From Spirochaetaceae bacterium (GTDB taxonomy: Bacteria; Spirochaetota; Spirochaetia; Treponematales; Rectinemataceae): DNA of 64,000 bases. The stretch spans positions 1 through 64,000 of the forward strand of contig JANYKC010000019.1 in assembly GCA_025358255.1 (NCBI GenBank), read 5' to 3'. Shown here one piece after another: positions 37,320 to 48,114 of this stretch. A program made the translations under genes and the position numbers. Position 1 is the first letter of the stretch. Every line of letters begins with the position of its first letter. The notes under the pieces were generated by a model. The model was not told the origin of the DNA. It saw only the letters and a list, made by a program, of their open reading frames with translations, and ran no database searches.

Positions 37320-38284
37320 CAGGCTGCGCCTGAGCCCGAGGCGGCCATGTTGAGCCTTGCGACAAAGCCCGCCGCGGGTGCATGGGCCTTGAAGAGGAGG
37401 GGCAGGAGGATGATGGCGGTGAAAACTGCCCCGGTGACATCGGCTGCCCAATGGGCATAAAGGTATACCGTGGAAGCGGCGATGAGGAGGTCCAACACTA
37501 TATAGAAGGGGAGGAGGAACTTATAGCTCCTCCAGGCGAAAAGGGTCATGAGGAGGCTGACCGCCACATGGCTTGAGGGAAAGGCCGAGCCGGAGAGGGT
37601 CATCCCATCGAAGATGCCCTTGAGCAGGTTGGTGAAAAAGCCCCCGGCGAACTGGCCATACCTCTGGACCTTGAGGTCGGCGAAATAGTACTTGGGGCCC
37701 ATCACCCTGAAGAACACGTAAAAGACAAAGACAATGCACATGTAGGCCGAAAAGACCGCCATCTGCTTCCTGCACTCTTCCTTGTCGCCCTTGAACCATG
37801 CCAGCCAAGGCGTGAGCGTAAGTACCAGGAAGAAGGAAAAGTAGGCTCCGAACATGAGTTCGTTCACCGCCGGGATGGATCCAAGAGCGGCGGAAAACTC
37901 GCGGGAAGGCTGGAAACCAAAGATCGCCAGGTCAAGCCGCGCGAAAAGCGCGTCGTGGGAGGCTCCCATCCCCACGGGAGCCGAAAGGAGTATGGACTCC
38001 AGGAACATAAAGGCGAAATAAGCCTGCGGATAGAACATTCGCAGGAAGCGCACTATCCCCGGGGCCCTTTCCATGCTGAAACGACCCAGGGAAAGGAAGG
38101 CCAGGCCCAGGAGGAGGAGTGCGGGCGCCGCAAGGAACCCCCGGGGTATGCTCCTGCCCGCGAGGCTTATCCTTCCCGTCTCGGGCCAGAGGAGGGAAAA
38201 CAGGGCAAAGGCAAAAAAAAGCGCCGCGGAGAGGAAGTCATGGACTTCGAGGCCGCGGCCCTTGGGCTCATGAACGACAGTCAT
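37319..38284 (-). CDS. PAP2-superfamily membrane phosphatase
   Basis: 321 residues with about six to eight membrane spans. The PAP2 signature is partly visible: GSAFPSSHVAVSLL (C2, with Ser-Ser-His in place of PSGH) and YLYAHWAADVTGAVFTA (C3, His and Asp of HxxxDV). The first motif is represented by MGPKYYFADLKVQ at best. Related proteins dephosphorylate undecaprenyl pyrophosphate or phospholipids or transfer head groups; the layout resembles the PAP2_3/inositolphosphotransferase group. It sits 36 nt after clpA and overlaps aat, so it belongs to the clpS-clpA-aat transcript. Its connection to proteolysis is unknown. Confidence 0.82.
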   Translation of the reverse strand: MTVVHEPKGRGLEVHDFLSAALFFAFALFSLLWPETGRISLAGRSIPRGFLAAPALLLLGLAFLSLGRFSMERAPGIVRFLRMFYPQAYFAFMFLESILLSAPVGMGASHDALFARLDLAIFGFQPSREFSAALGSIPAVNELMFGAYFSFFLVLTLTPWLAWFKGDKEECRKQMAVFSAYMCIVFVFYVFFRVMGPKYYFADLKVQRYGQFAGGFFTNLLKGIFDGMTLSGSAFPSSHVAVSLLMTLFAWRSYKFLLPFYIVLDLLIAASTVYLYAHWAADVTGAVFTAIILLPLLFKAHAPAAGFVARLNMAASGSGAA

Positions 38285-38320
38285 GACGCTCGTTCCTGCG
38301 GTGGGGGAACCGTCTTGGCC

Positions 38321-40741
<2,421 letters not shown>

Positions 40742-40747
40742 ACTTCC

Positions 40748-41059
40748 TTACGCCTTCTCCATCGTGCACTTGAGCGGGAAGCCATTTTGCTTCGCAAGCT
40801 CATGCACTTGATTGACCTTGGTCACGGCGATGTCATAGGAAAAAACGCCTACGATGCCCCGACCTTTTCGATGGACATCCAGCATGATCGTCTGGGCGTC
40901 CGCAAATGTCTTATGAAAGACCGCCATGAGCACGGTCACGACAAATTCCATCGTCGTATAGTCGTCATTGAGGAGTATCACGCGGTATTCTTCGGGCTCC
41001 CTGAGCTCCTCCTCGCCGCGGGTGAGGACTCCTCCCTCGTTCTGCGTTTCTTGTGCCAT
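40748..41059 (-). CDS. clpS: ClpS N-degron adaptor
   Basis: 103 residues from ATG 41059 (MAQETQNEGG). ClpS recognises Leu, Phe, Trp and Tyr at protein N-termini and hands them to ClpA. The core is present: YRVILLNDDYTTMEFVVTVL (Asn-Asp-Asp-Tyr-Thr/Ser-x-Met pocket motif), VFHKTFADAQTIMLDVH with the pocket His region, and GIVGVFSYDIAVTKVNQVHE. Only 6 nt separate it from clpA. An in-frame extension to 41137 would add a hydrophobic stretch absent from the family, so I reject it. The start has no ordinary SD, and a strong promoter places the transcript start ~10 nt before the ATG, so translation is probably nearly leaderless. Confidence 0.95.
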   Translation of the reverse strand: MAQETQNEGGVLTRGEEELREPEEYRVILLNDDYTTMEFVVTVLMAVFHKTFADAQTIMLDVHRKGRGIVGVFSYDIAVTKVNQVHELAKQNGFPLKCTMEKA

Positions 41060-41075
41060 GCTATGTTCTACCGTA

Positions 41076-41104
41076 AAAATACAAAGTAGGGCGGCTAAAA
41101 ACAA
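41076..41104 (-). promoter_or_regulatory. Candidate promoter of the clpS-clpA-PAP2-aat-radical SAM run
   Basis: Minus strand: TTGTTT (41104-41099), 17 nt, TATTTT (41081-41076). Transcription would begin around 41069 inside the string CGGTAGAACA (41073-41064), leaving a ~10-nt leader before the clpS ATG. The same string follows the -10 of the histidine kinase promoter at 47249-47240. Confidence 0.55.
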
Positions 41105-41227
41105 GGGGCTGGAGCAAGTCTTCTCACGCGATCGCACTTGCGTCAGGCAATTTACGGACTGATACTGCTTATACCATCTTGGTGCGCCGAAAATCCATCA
41201 CGATCGCGGCAGGGTTCGGGAGGTACA

Positions 41228-42816
41228 ATGCGTCGGTCCATCACCAGCAAAATCGTTGCCCTTTCAGCGGTTGCAGCCCTTTCGGCAGCCTTCGGCGTGG
41301 CCTTCGCCCTGGCCTTCGCCCTGGCCAAAACGCCCTTTCATCCTATGAAAAGATCCAGGTTGCCTCCTTGGACAAGACCCTCCGGGAGGATTTTGACCGT
41401 CTTGTGAAAAGCGAAGTCGAGTCGGCGGCGAACATGCTCAAGAAAGTGGCCGTTATGCGCGACTCGGGGGAGATAGACAAAGCCAAGGCTCCAAAACTGG
41501 CAGCCGACCTCCTGCGAGCCATGACTTTTGGCAAGGATGGCTACCTCTGGGCGGATACCGTGGATGGCGTCAACGTCGTCCTCAATGGCAGCGCGTCGGA
41601 GGGCAAGCCACGCCTGGACCTGAAGGATGTCAAGGGCTTCGAGCTGGTGAAGGCCATCATCGGGGCGGGAAAGGCCGGTGGGGGATACACCGACTACTGG
41701 TTCCCCAAGGCTTGCGAAACCATAGCCCTTCCCAAGCGCGGCTACAGCCTCCTTGTGCCCGAGTTCGGCTGGGTCATCGGCTCAGGCAACTATATAGACT
41801 CGATAGACGTCATTTCGGCCCAGAAGCGGGCTGAAGCCGAAAAACGCCTCAGGGACAGCCTCCTCCTGGCCTTCATCGTCGCGCTGTCCATCTCGGCCGT
41901 CGTGGCCTTGGTCGCCGGCCTTATCGGTCGCCGGCTGTCGGCGCCCCTCATTTATGCCGCCGACCGCGTCGGCCAGATCGCCAGCGGCAACCTGGCCTTC
42001 GCACTGGACGCTGGCCTGGCGGAAAGGCAGGACGAGACCGGGGACATTGTCCGGGGCATCGCCGCTATGCAGACGAGCCTCTCCACCCTCATCGGCGCCA
42101 CGGTCGCTTCCGCCCGTCGTGTGGCCGCCGGCAGTATGGAGCTCCTGGACGCGGCGGAGAGCATTGCCGAGGGGACGAGCCGGCAGGCCAGCGGAGCCGA
42201 AGAGGCGAGCGCCGCCGCCGAGGAACTCTCCGCCTCCGCCAGCCGAAACGCGGAAGGCGCCAAGGAGACGGTCGAGATTGCCACCTTCGCCGCCAAGGAA
42301 GCCGCGGAGAGTTCCACTTCCTTTGAAGCCGCGGCCTCCGCCCTTGATTCCATCGTCGCCAAGATAGAGATCATCGAGGAAATCAGCCGCCAGACCAACA
42401 TGCTGGCCCTCAACGCGGCGATCGAGGCCGCCAGGGCTGGCGAAAGCGGGCGTGGTTTCGCCGTCGTGGCCCAGGAAGTGCGGAAACTGGCCGAGCGCAG
42501 CCGCGGCGCGGCCGAGGAGATCCGCGAAATCTCCACGGACACCAAGGTGGCCTCTGATCACGCGCGTTCCTCCCTCGCCTTGCTGGGCCCTTCCATCACG
42601 CGCACCGCCGAACTCGTGGGCGGAATCGGCGCGGCCAGTCGCGAGCAGGAGATAGGCACGGACCAGATTGCCAAGGCGGTGACCGACCTTGACGCAATAA
42701 TCCAGCGGAACGCCGCCTCCTCAGAGGAGCTGGCCGCGGCCGCCCACTCCCTGGCGGATGAGGCCGGAAGGCTGAAAGCCGCGGTCACCGTCTTCACGGT
42801 AGGGCAGGACTCTTGA
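41228..42816 (+). pseudogene. Methyl-accepting chemotaxis protein with sCache sensor, 1-nt frameshift near 41327-41330
   Basis: A complete chemoreceptor split over two frames. ATG 41228 has GGGAGGT 4-10 nt upstream and encodes the first membrane span ([20 protein letters not shown]). The rest is in the -1 frame from about AAAA at 41327-41330; one added A would give ...[18 protein letters not shown] in frame. Downstream are an sCache_2 ligand domain ([20 protein letters not shown] ... [12 protein letters not shown]), the second span ([20 protein letters not shown]), HAMP and a signalling domain with the hairpin tip [20 protein letters not shown]. Either a recent inactivating deletion, a sequencing error in the short A-run, or slippage. 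A 12-bp tandem repeat (41299-41322) lies directly upstream. The in-frame start at 41179 is not real. Confidence 0.85.
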
Positions 42817-42842
42817 CAGCCTTCCGCCGGCAGGAAGATACT
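42813..42842 (+). promoter_or_regulatory. Candidate promoter of the thrS T-box leader
   Basis: TTGACA (42813-42818, overlapping the chemoreceptor stop) and GATACT (42837-42842) are spaced by 18 nt. Transcription would start near 42850, just where the T-box Stem I begins. Confidence 0.6.
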
Positions 42843-42849
42843 CTCCATA

Positions 42850-43301
42850 GTAGGCTATGAAGGAGAAGAGTAGTCGCAGTCCCCGTCACAGGGAGCCAGG
42901 TTCGTGATTGAGAAGCCTGGCGTCGGAAGAGCGATGAAAACCACTCCGGAGCTGTCGGGGTAAACGATGGAAGGGTGATGGCGCCGCGCAGGCCTTGTCC
43001 CTTCCTTCCAGTAATCCCGAACGGGGCGGCGATGGTGGCTGGAAAGCAGCTCGTCGACCGCGGCGCGTTTCCTTCCCTTCCTGGCGTCGCCTGGTCGGGG
43101 GTGGACGCGGAAGCCGTCCGTCATGCGGCGATGAGCGCGGCCCCCGTCATGGGGCGCCGAAGTAAGGTGGTACCGCGGATTCCCGCGCGGAAGCTGTTTG
43201 CAGGATCATTCCCGCGAGGCTTCCTCGAGGAGTTCGTCCTTACGTGAAGGCGAGCCTTCCCGTCTAAGAGGACGTTCTTCCCGGGGAGCCTCGTTTTTTT
43301 T
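42850..43301 (+). promoter_or_regulatory. T-box riboswitch of thrS (threonine specifier ACC)
   Basis: A tRNA-sensing leader in the 563-nt gap before thrS. Stem I starts with a purine-rich GAAGGAGAAGAGTAGTCGC (k-turn and S-turn region, 42859-42877). An apical stem CCAGG/CCTGG follows at 42896-42920. The specifier loop reads GAAA-ACC-ACTCCGGAGC, placing the threonine codon ACC at 42940-42942, in the same relation as GGC in glyQS leaders. The T-box itself is AAGGTGGTACCGCGG (43164-43178); its TGGT (43168-43171) complements a tRNA ending ACCA, as expected for an A discriminator in tRNA-Thr. Uncharged tRNA-Thr should stabilise the antiterminator and switch thrS on. Small open frames inside this region are not genes. 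Confidence 0.92.
43215..43301 (+). terminator. Regulated terminator of the thrS T-box
   Basis: CGAGGCT (43215-43221) pairs with AGCCTCG (43287-43293). Inside it CGTCCT (43235-43240) pairs with AGGACG (43269-43274), and GAAGG/CCTTC forms an inner hairpin (43246-43259). Eight T follow (43294-43301). A shorter alternative pairs 43251-43262 with 43282-43293. Confidence 0.75.
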
Positions 43302-43379
43302 CCCGACGATGGCCAGAAAAGCCAACGCCATCGGCGGCACGGGGATGGCATTCCCGCGCATGCCCGAAAGGAGTACCCC

Positions 43380-45119
43380 ATGTCTGCAAAGGTCGAGGTG
43401 ATTCGCCATTCCGCGAGCCACGTGCTGGCGGAAGCCGTCCTGAAGCTCTATCCGGGCACCAAGCTCGGCATAGGACCGGCGATCGACAACGGTTTCTATT
43501 ATGATTTCCAGTTCCCCGCTCCCATCCAGCCCGAGGACCTGAGCGCGATCGAGAAGGAGATGCGGCGCATCATCACCGGTGGCTCCGCCTTTGTCCGCAG
43601 CGAAGTCTCGAAGGACGAGGCGAAGAAGCGCTTCGCCGACCAGCCATTCAAGCTCGAGCTCATCGATGGACTGGAGGACGGGACCATCTCCCTGTATGAG
43701 CAGGATGGCTTCGTCGACCTCTGCCGAGGCCCCCATGTCGAGAACACCCGCGAGATCAGGCCAGACGCCTTCAAGCTCCACAGCCTCGCTGGCGCCTACT
43801 GGCACGGCGACGAGAAGCGTCCCATGCTCACCCGAATTTACGCCTATGCCTTTGTGAGCAAGGCCGAGCTCGAGGCTTACCAGAAGATGCTCGTCGAGGC
43901 CGAGAAGCGCGACAACCGCCGCCTTGGCAAGGAGCTCGACCTCTTCTCGACCCATGAGGAAGCAGGCCCTGGCCTCATCTACTGGCATCCCAAGGGAGGC
44001 CGCTTCCGCGTGGAGCTCGAAGACTGGTGGAGGTCGGAGCACTACAAGAACGGCTACGACATCCTCTTCACCCCCCATATCGGCAAGAGCTGGCTCTGGG
44101 AGACCTCGGGCCACCTCGGCTTCTACAAGGAAGGCATGTACTCGCCCATGAAGGTGGACGAGGACGACTACTACGTGAAGCCGATGAACTGTCCCTTCCA
44201 TATCATGATCTACAACACCAACGGCCACTCCTACCGTGACCTTCCCCTGCGCTGGGCGGAGCTCGGCACCGTGTACCGCTACGAGCGCGCCGGCTCCCTC
44301 CACGGCCTCATGCGCGTGCGCGGCTTCACCCAGGACGACGCCCATATCATCTGCACCCCCGAGCAGATCGAGGACGAGATCGCCGAGGTCCTGCGCTTCT
44401 CCCTCTCGATCCACAAGACCTTGGGCTTCAAGGAGATCAAGGCATACCTCGCCACCAAGCCCGCCAAGCCCGAGGACTCGGTCGGAGCGCCCGGGATGTG
44501 GAGCGCCGCCCTCGAGTCCCTCCGCAAGGCAGTGGACAAGGAAGGCCTTGCCTACGAGGTCGACGAGGGCGGCGGGGCCTTCTACGGCCCCAAGATCGAC
44601 CTCAAGGTGAAGGACGCGATCGGCCGCGAGTGGCAGCTGACCACCATCCAGTTCGACTTCAACGAGCCCGAGCGCTTCAACATGACCTATGTCGATTCCG
44701 ACGGCCAGAAGAAGCGGCCCTACATGGTCCACCGCGCGTTGTTGGGTTCAATTGAACGTTTCTTCGGCGTTTACCTCGAGCACACCGCGGGCGCCTTCCC
44801 GGTCTGGCTCATGCCCGAGCAGGTGGCCGTCATCCCTGTGGGAGAGGCCTTCATGGACTACGCGAAGAAGGTATGCGCGGAGCTGAAGGGATCCGGCATC
44901 CGAGCCAAGGCCATGCTCTCCGACGAGCGCATGAACGCGAAGATCCGCGACGCCCAAGGGCAGAAGATCCCCTACATGCTTGTGGTCGGACAGAAGGAGA
45001 TGGACGAGGGGACCGTCTCGGTGCGCTTCCGTGACGGGACCCAGGAGAACGGCATGGCCTTCGCGACCTTCAGGGAGCGCGTGCTGGACAAGATCGCCAC
45101 CAAGGCCCTGGACTCATAG
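43380..45119 (+). CDS. thrS: Threonyl-tRNA synthetase, form without TGS domain
   Basis: 579-residue class II synthetase charging tRNA-Thr. It begins directly with the editing domain: HSASH (HxxxH) at ~10-14 and CRGPH near 115, the residues that clear mis-charged Ser. The N-terminal TGS domain of the E. coli enzyme is absent, as in some spirochaete enzymes. The catalytic zinc ligands are visible as Cys in MNCPFHIMIYN, His in RYERAGSLHGLMRVRGF and His in HRALLGSIERFFG. Motif 2 is YRYERAGSLHGL and motif 3 LLGSIERFFG. An anticodon-binding domain closes the protein (VAVIPVGEAFMDYA onward). SD AAAGGAG (43366-43372) precedes ATG 43380. Expression is controlled by the T-box upstream. Confidence 0.97.
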   Translation: MSAKVEVIRHSASHVLAEAVLKLYPGTKLGIGPAIDNGFYYDFQFPAPIQPEDLSAIEKEMRRIITGGSAFVRSEVSKDEAKKRFADQPFKLELIDGLEDGTISLYEQDGFVDLCRGPHVENTREIRPDAFKLHSLAGAYWHGDEKRPMLTRIYAYAFVSKAELEAYQKMLVEAEKRDNRRLGKELDLFSTHEEAGPGLIYWHPKGGRFRVELEDWWRSEHYKNGYDILFTPHIGKSWLWETSGHLGFYKEGMYSPMKVDEDDYYVKPMNCPFHIMIYNTNGHSYRDLPLRWAELGTVYRYERAGSLHGLMRVRGFTQDDAHIICTPEQIEDEIAEVLRFSLSIHKTLGFKEIKAYLATKPAKPEDSVGAPGMWSAALESLRKAVDKEGLAYEVDEGGGAFYGPKIDLKVKDAIGREWQLTTIQFDFNEPERFNMTYVDSDGQKKRPYMVHRALLGSIERFFGVYLEHTAGAFPVWLMPEQVAVIPVGEAFMDYAKKVCAELKGSGIRAKAMLSDERMNAKIRDAQGQKIPYMLVVGQKEMDEGTVSVRFRDGTQENGMAFATFRERVLDKIATKALDS

Positions 45120-45131
45120 GCAACCAGGGCG

Positions 45132-45854
45132 ATGGGCATTCCTGTCAATGCGCGCGGCAACAAGCTCATCGCCTTTTCGGCCCTCCTCGGGCTCTCGGGA
45201 CTCGGCTGCGCCCTGCTTTATGCGCTGCGGGTCCTGATCTCGGGGAGGCCGTCCTATCTCTACCTTGTCCAGAACATCCTCCTGGCCTTCGTGCCCTACC
45301 TGATCGCGACCCTGGCGGCGATCCTCCTGTCCGGCCGGCCGCGGGGGAGGCGGACCTCGCTCCTCGTGGTGCCCGCCGCCCTCCTGTGGCTCCTCTTCTA
45401 CCCCAACGCGCCATATATCTTCACCGACTTCATCCACGTCATCAACAAGGTCTACCTCCGCAGGGCGCCCTCCGAGCTGGTCGGCCTTAGTGCGCTTATT
45501 TGGTATGATCTCGTGATGAACGCCGCCTTCGCCTTCATCGGCCATTTCATCGGGCTCGCTTCGATGTGGATCATGCAGTCGGTGATGACGGCGGCCTGGG
45601 GCAAGGCGGTCGCACGGCTTTTCGTGGGCCTCGCCATGGTCCTGGCCGGCTTCGGCATCTATCTCGGCCGCTTTTCCCGGCTCAATTCCTGGGACGCCTT
45701 CCTCACGCCGGTGCGTGTGGCCAACGAGGTGATGGAAGCCCTCTCCGAGCCGATGGCCGCCTTCTTTTCCCTCGGCTTCGCCCTATTCATCCTCCTCTCC
45801 TACGGGGCCCTTGCGAGCTTCAAGAGGCTTTCCCTTCCCCCGGGCGATCACTGA
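45132..45854 (+). CDS. DUF1361 membrane protein
   Basis: 240 residues with six or seven membrane spans and the DUF1361 signature LLWLLFYPNAPYIFTDFIHV, then ALIWYDLVMNAAFAFIGHFI and GFGIYLGRFSRLNSWD. The family has no established function. It starts 12 nt after the thrS stop with no terminator between, so it should be read through from the T-box-controlled transcript. The ATG (45132) has only a weak GGGCG upstream and translation may depend on coupling to thrS. It converges on the histidine kinase gene with a 7-nt gap. Confidence 0.85.
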   Translation: MGIPVNARGNKLIAFSALLGLSGLGCALLYALRVLISGRPSYLYLVQNILLAFVPYLIATLAAILLSGRPRGRRTSLLVVPAALLWLLFYPNAPYIFTDFIHVINKVYLRRAPSELVGLSALIWYDLVMNAAFAFIGHFIGLASMWIMQSVMTAAWGKAVARLFVGLAMVLAGFGIYLGRFSRLNSWDAFLTPVRVANEVMEALSEPMAAFFSLGFALFILLSYGALASFKRLSLPPGDH

Positions 45855-45861
45855 CGCCGGT

Positions 45862-47214
45862 TCATGCCCTCCAGGCCTCGAAAGGCAGGGGCAACTCGAA
45901 GCGGACCCTGAAAACCGATCCCCCTTCGAAGGAATACGCGATGTCGGCCTCGATCTTCGCCGCGAAGGCCTGAACGATCATCGTCCCGAAGCCCTGCTTT
46001 TCCGGGGGCCACCCGGCTCCAATGCCGTCATCCCGCACTTCGAGAAACATGGTCCTCCGGAGCGAGGGGCCGGCGGCCGCGTTCCCGGAATCGTGAAGCG
46101 ACAGCCTGATATGGCCCATCTTGCCGTCGGGGAAGGCATATTTGGCGGCATTGGTGGCCAACTCGTTCATGATGAGGCCGAGGGGGGCGGCAAAGGCGAA
46201 CGGCGCCTTGGTCGGGGCGAAGTCACGGACCATATCCACCCTTGAGCCATGGGGCAGGCCTAGGGCTATTAGCTCAAGGTATTCGTCCAGGCGAATCGCG
46301 CCGGGATCATCGGAGCGGGAGAGGCGATCATGGGCGCGCGCAAGGCAATGTATCCTTTCCCGCAGCGCCCCTATCCTCATGTTCGGAGGGTTGCCCCCCT
46401 CCGCTGCCGTCCCAATCCTGTCCGGCCCGCCTTGGAGCGCCTCTTCTTCGAGTATGGACTGCTCGATGGACAGGAGGCTGTCCACGAGGGCAAGGTCATT
46501 CTTTGTCCGGTGCGCCATCTCCCGGACCATGAGGGCCCTCTCCTGTGCGGCTTTTGCCAGGTCGCCATTGAGCATGGAAAGGTAGATGAGGATGAAGGTG
46601 ATGGCCAGGATCGAAACCAGGCCGCCGCTCAAGGCTTGTATCAGCGCATCCCAGCTGCTTGATTCCATAAGGGTCGCGGGAGCGCCGAAAAGGAGGGTCA
46701 AGACCAGGCGGAGGAGATACAGCAAGGATATGGCGCAAAGCAGGATGCTGGCTGTCCTCGAGTGCGGATTCGCTCCGGTTTCTTTCCTCCGCGCGACTTC
46801 GACGCTCCCCATGGCCGCGAGGGCGACGAGTGCCGCATCGTAGAAGACCAGGCGATGGAGCATGGAGGGCTGGGCGAAAGTGAAGTGGGCCATCCACGCG
46901 GCTATCGCGGCGAAAACGGCCGCTGCCAGATACCAGGGTGTAGCCTTCCCGTTGAAACGCCGGATGCCGATGAGGATGAAGAGGTAGGAGCCGAGGAGGA
47001 GGCAGTCAGCTACCACTATGCCCAGGAAATCGGGCAGGATCCCCTGAAAGGCTATCGTGAGCTGGCCGACGAAGAGGAGGGTGAAGGCTATGGACCAGAG
47101 GTACATCTCACGGCGGCGGGGCTTGATCGCAAGCGCATAGGCCGAAAGGAGGATGGCGACCATGAGCATCATGAAGCCGATCGAAAAAACGACAGAACGG
47201 AAATCCAGCCTCAT
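45862..47214 (-). CDS. Membrane sensor histidine kinase (HisKA_2 type)
   Basis: 450 residues. Seven hydrophobic segments cover ~8-220 (GFMMLMVAILLSAYALAI ... SILAITFILIYLSML), an integral-membrane sensor without a large extracytoplasmic domain. A dimerisation/phosphoacceptor helix follows, REMAHRTKNDLALVDSLLSI, with the phospho-His in the H-R-x-K-N order of HisKA_2 kinases. The ATPase has the N box ELATNAAKYAFPDGK and GIGAGWPPEKQGFGTMIVQAF (G boxes). No receiver or response regulator is adjacent, so the partner is elsewhere. ATG 47214 is preceded by GGGAG and a strong promoter (47251-47279). It follows the sugar permeases on the same strand, but with its own start site. Confidence 0.9.
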   Translation of the reverse strand: MRLDFRSVVFSIGFMMLMVAILLSAYALAIKPRRREMYLWSIAFTLLFVGQLTIAFQGILPDFLGIVVADCLLLGSYLFILIGIRRFNGKATPWYLAAAVFAAIAAWMAHFTFAQPSMLHRLVFYDAALVALAAMGSVEVARRKETGANPHSRTASILLCAISLLYLLRLVLTLLFGAPATLMESSSWDALIQALSGGLVSILAITFILIYLSMLNGDLAKAAQERALMVREMAHRTKNDLALVDSLLSIEQSILEEEALQGGPDRIGTAAEGGNPPNMRIGALRERIHCLARAHDRLSRSDDPGAIRLDEYLELIALGLPHGSRVDMVRDFAPTKAPFAFAAPLGLIMNELATNAAKYAFPDGKMGHIRLSLHDSGNAAAGPSLRRTMFLEVRDDGIGAGWPPEKQGFGTMIVQAFAAKIEADIAYSFEGGSVFRVRFELPLPFEAWRA

Positions 47215-47250
47215 CTGCCTGTCGCTCCCGCATATTGATTGTTCTACCGG

Positions 47251-47279
47251 AGTATAAGCCCCTCATCCCGAGCTGTAAA
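47251..47279 (-). promoter_or_regulatory. Candidate promoter of the histidine kinase gene
   Basis: Minus strand: TTTACA (47279-47274), 17 nt, TATACT (47256-47251), close to consensus. The predicted start lies in CGGTAGAACA (47249-47240), giving a ~30-nt leader. Confidence 0.6.
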
Positions 47280-47289
47280 CCGACATTCA

Positions 47290-48105
47290 CTAACCCTTGA
47301 CCGCCCCCATCGTCAGCCCCTTCACCACGTATTTCTGGAAGATCATGGTGAGGATGATGGCCGGCGTCATGATGGCGACTGCCACCGCCATCACGGCGCC
47401 CCAATCCACTTCGGCATAGGAGACGAAGTTGTAGACGGCTATGGGCAAGGTCTTTGTCCTCTCCATGGAGAGCACCTGGGAGAACATGAAGTTGTTCCAG
47501 GAGAAAATGAAGGACAGGGTGGTCGCGGTGACGATGCCGGGGCCGGAAAGCGGCAGGATGATGGACATGAAGGCCCTTTGCCTGGTCGCGCCATCGACCA
47601 TCGCCGATTCCTCCATCTCCCGCGGGACCGAGGCGAAATAGCTCGACATGATCCAGACCACGACGGGCAGGGCGATGAGCATGTGGGAAAGGATGAGGGC
47701 AGTGTAGCTGTCCATGAGGCCGAGGCGCGAGAAGATGATATACCAGGGCATGAGGAAGGAGATGCCGGGCATGAGGCGGGCGACGAGGATGAAGACCGAA
47801 AGCCTTTTCTGGCTGAAGCGGGCGATCGAATAGGCGGCTGGCAGGCCCAGGACGAGGGAGACGCCGACCGAACTGATGCCGATTATGGTGGAATTCAGGA
47901 AATACCGCAGGAAGTCCTGTTCTCCGAATACCCGCTGGTAGTTCTGCAGGGTGGGGCTGAAGAGGAACTTGGGCGGCCACGAGATTATGTCCACCTGGGT
48001 CTTGAACGAGGAGGAGAGCATCCAGAAGAAGGGGAAGAGGAGGACGAGGGCCGCGAGGATGACTATGGTCAGGAAGGCCGACCGGGCGATGATTCCGCGT
48101 TTCAC
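47290..48105 (-). CDS. Carbohydrate ABC transporter permease (MalG/CUT1 type)
   Basis: 271 residues with six membrane spans, second inner-membrane subunit of a CUT1 sugar importer. The EAA loop that docks the ATPase reads REMEESAMVDGATRQRAFM, followed by ILPLSGPGIVTATTL. The N-terminus has LLFPFFWMLSSSFKTQ, typical of MalG-like proteins. GTG 48105 has AGGAG 8 nt upstream and the gene is 9 nt from the partner permease. No ATPase gene is in this cluster, so an MsmK/UgpC-type shared ATPase elsewhere is expected. Substrate unknown; the divergent sugar-catabolic genes suggest a hexose derivative or polyol. Confidence 0.93.
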   Translation of the reverse strand: MKRGIIARSAFLTIVILAALVLLFPFFWMLSSSFKTQVDIISWPPKFLFSPTLQNYQRVFGEQDFLRYFLNSTIIGISSVGVSLVLGLPAAYSIARFSQKRLSVFILVARLMPGISFLMPWYIIFSRLGLMDSYTALILSHMLIALPVVVWIMSSYFASVPREMEESAMVDGATRQRAFMSIILPLSGPGIVTATTLSFIFSWNNFMFSQVLSMERTKTLPIAVYNFVSYAEVDWGAVMAVAVAIMTPAIILTMIFQKYVVKGLTMGAVKG

Positions 48106-48114
48106 GGTGGTCTC

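Noticed and set aside
41327-41333. Programmed -1 frameshift in the chemoreceptor
   Set aside because: The site has only AAAA and not a canonical X XXY YYZ heptamer, and no downstream stimulator was recognised; deletion or sequencing error is simpler.
42855-43247. Small open frames on both strands between the chemoreceptor and thrS
   Set aside because: The region folds and reads as a T-box leader; the peptides are low-complexity and lack SDs.
43206-44732. Minus-strand open frame of 508 codons
   Set aside because: Antisense to thrS and its leader.
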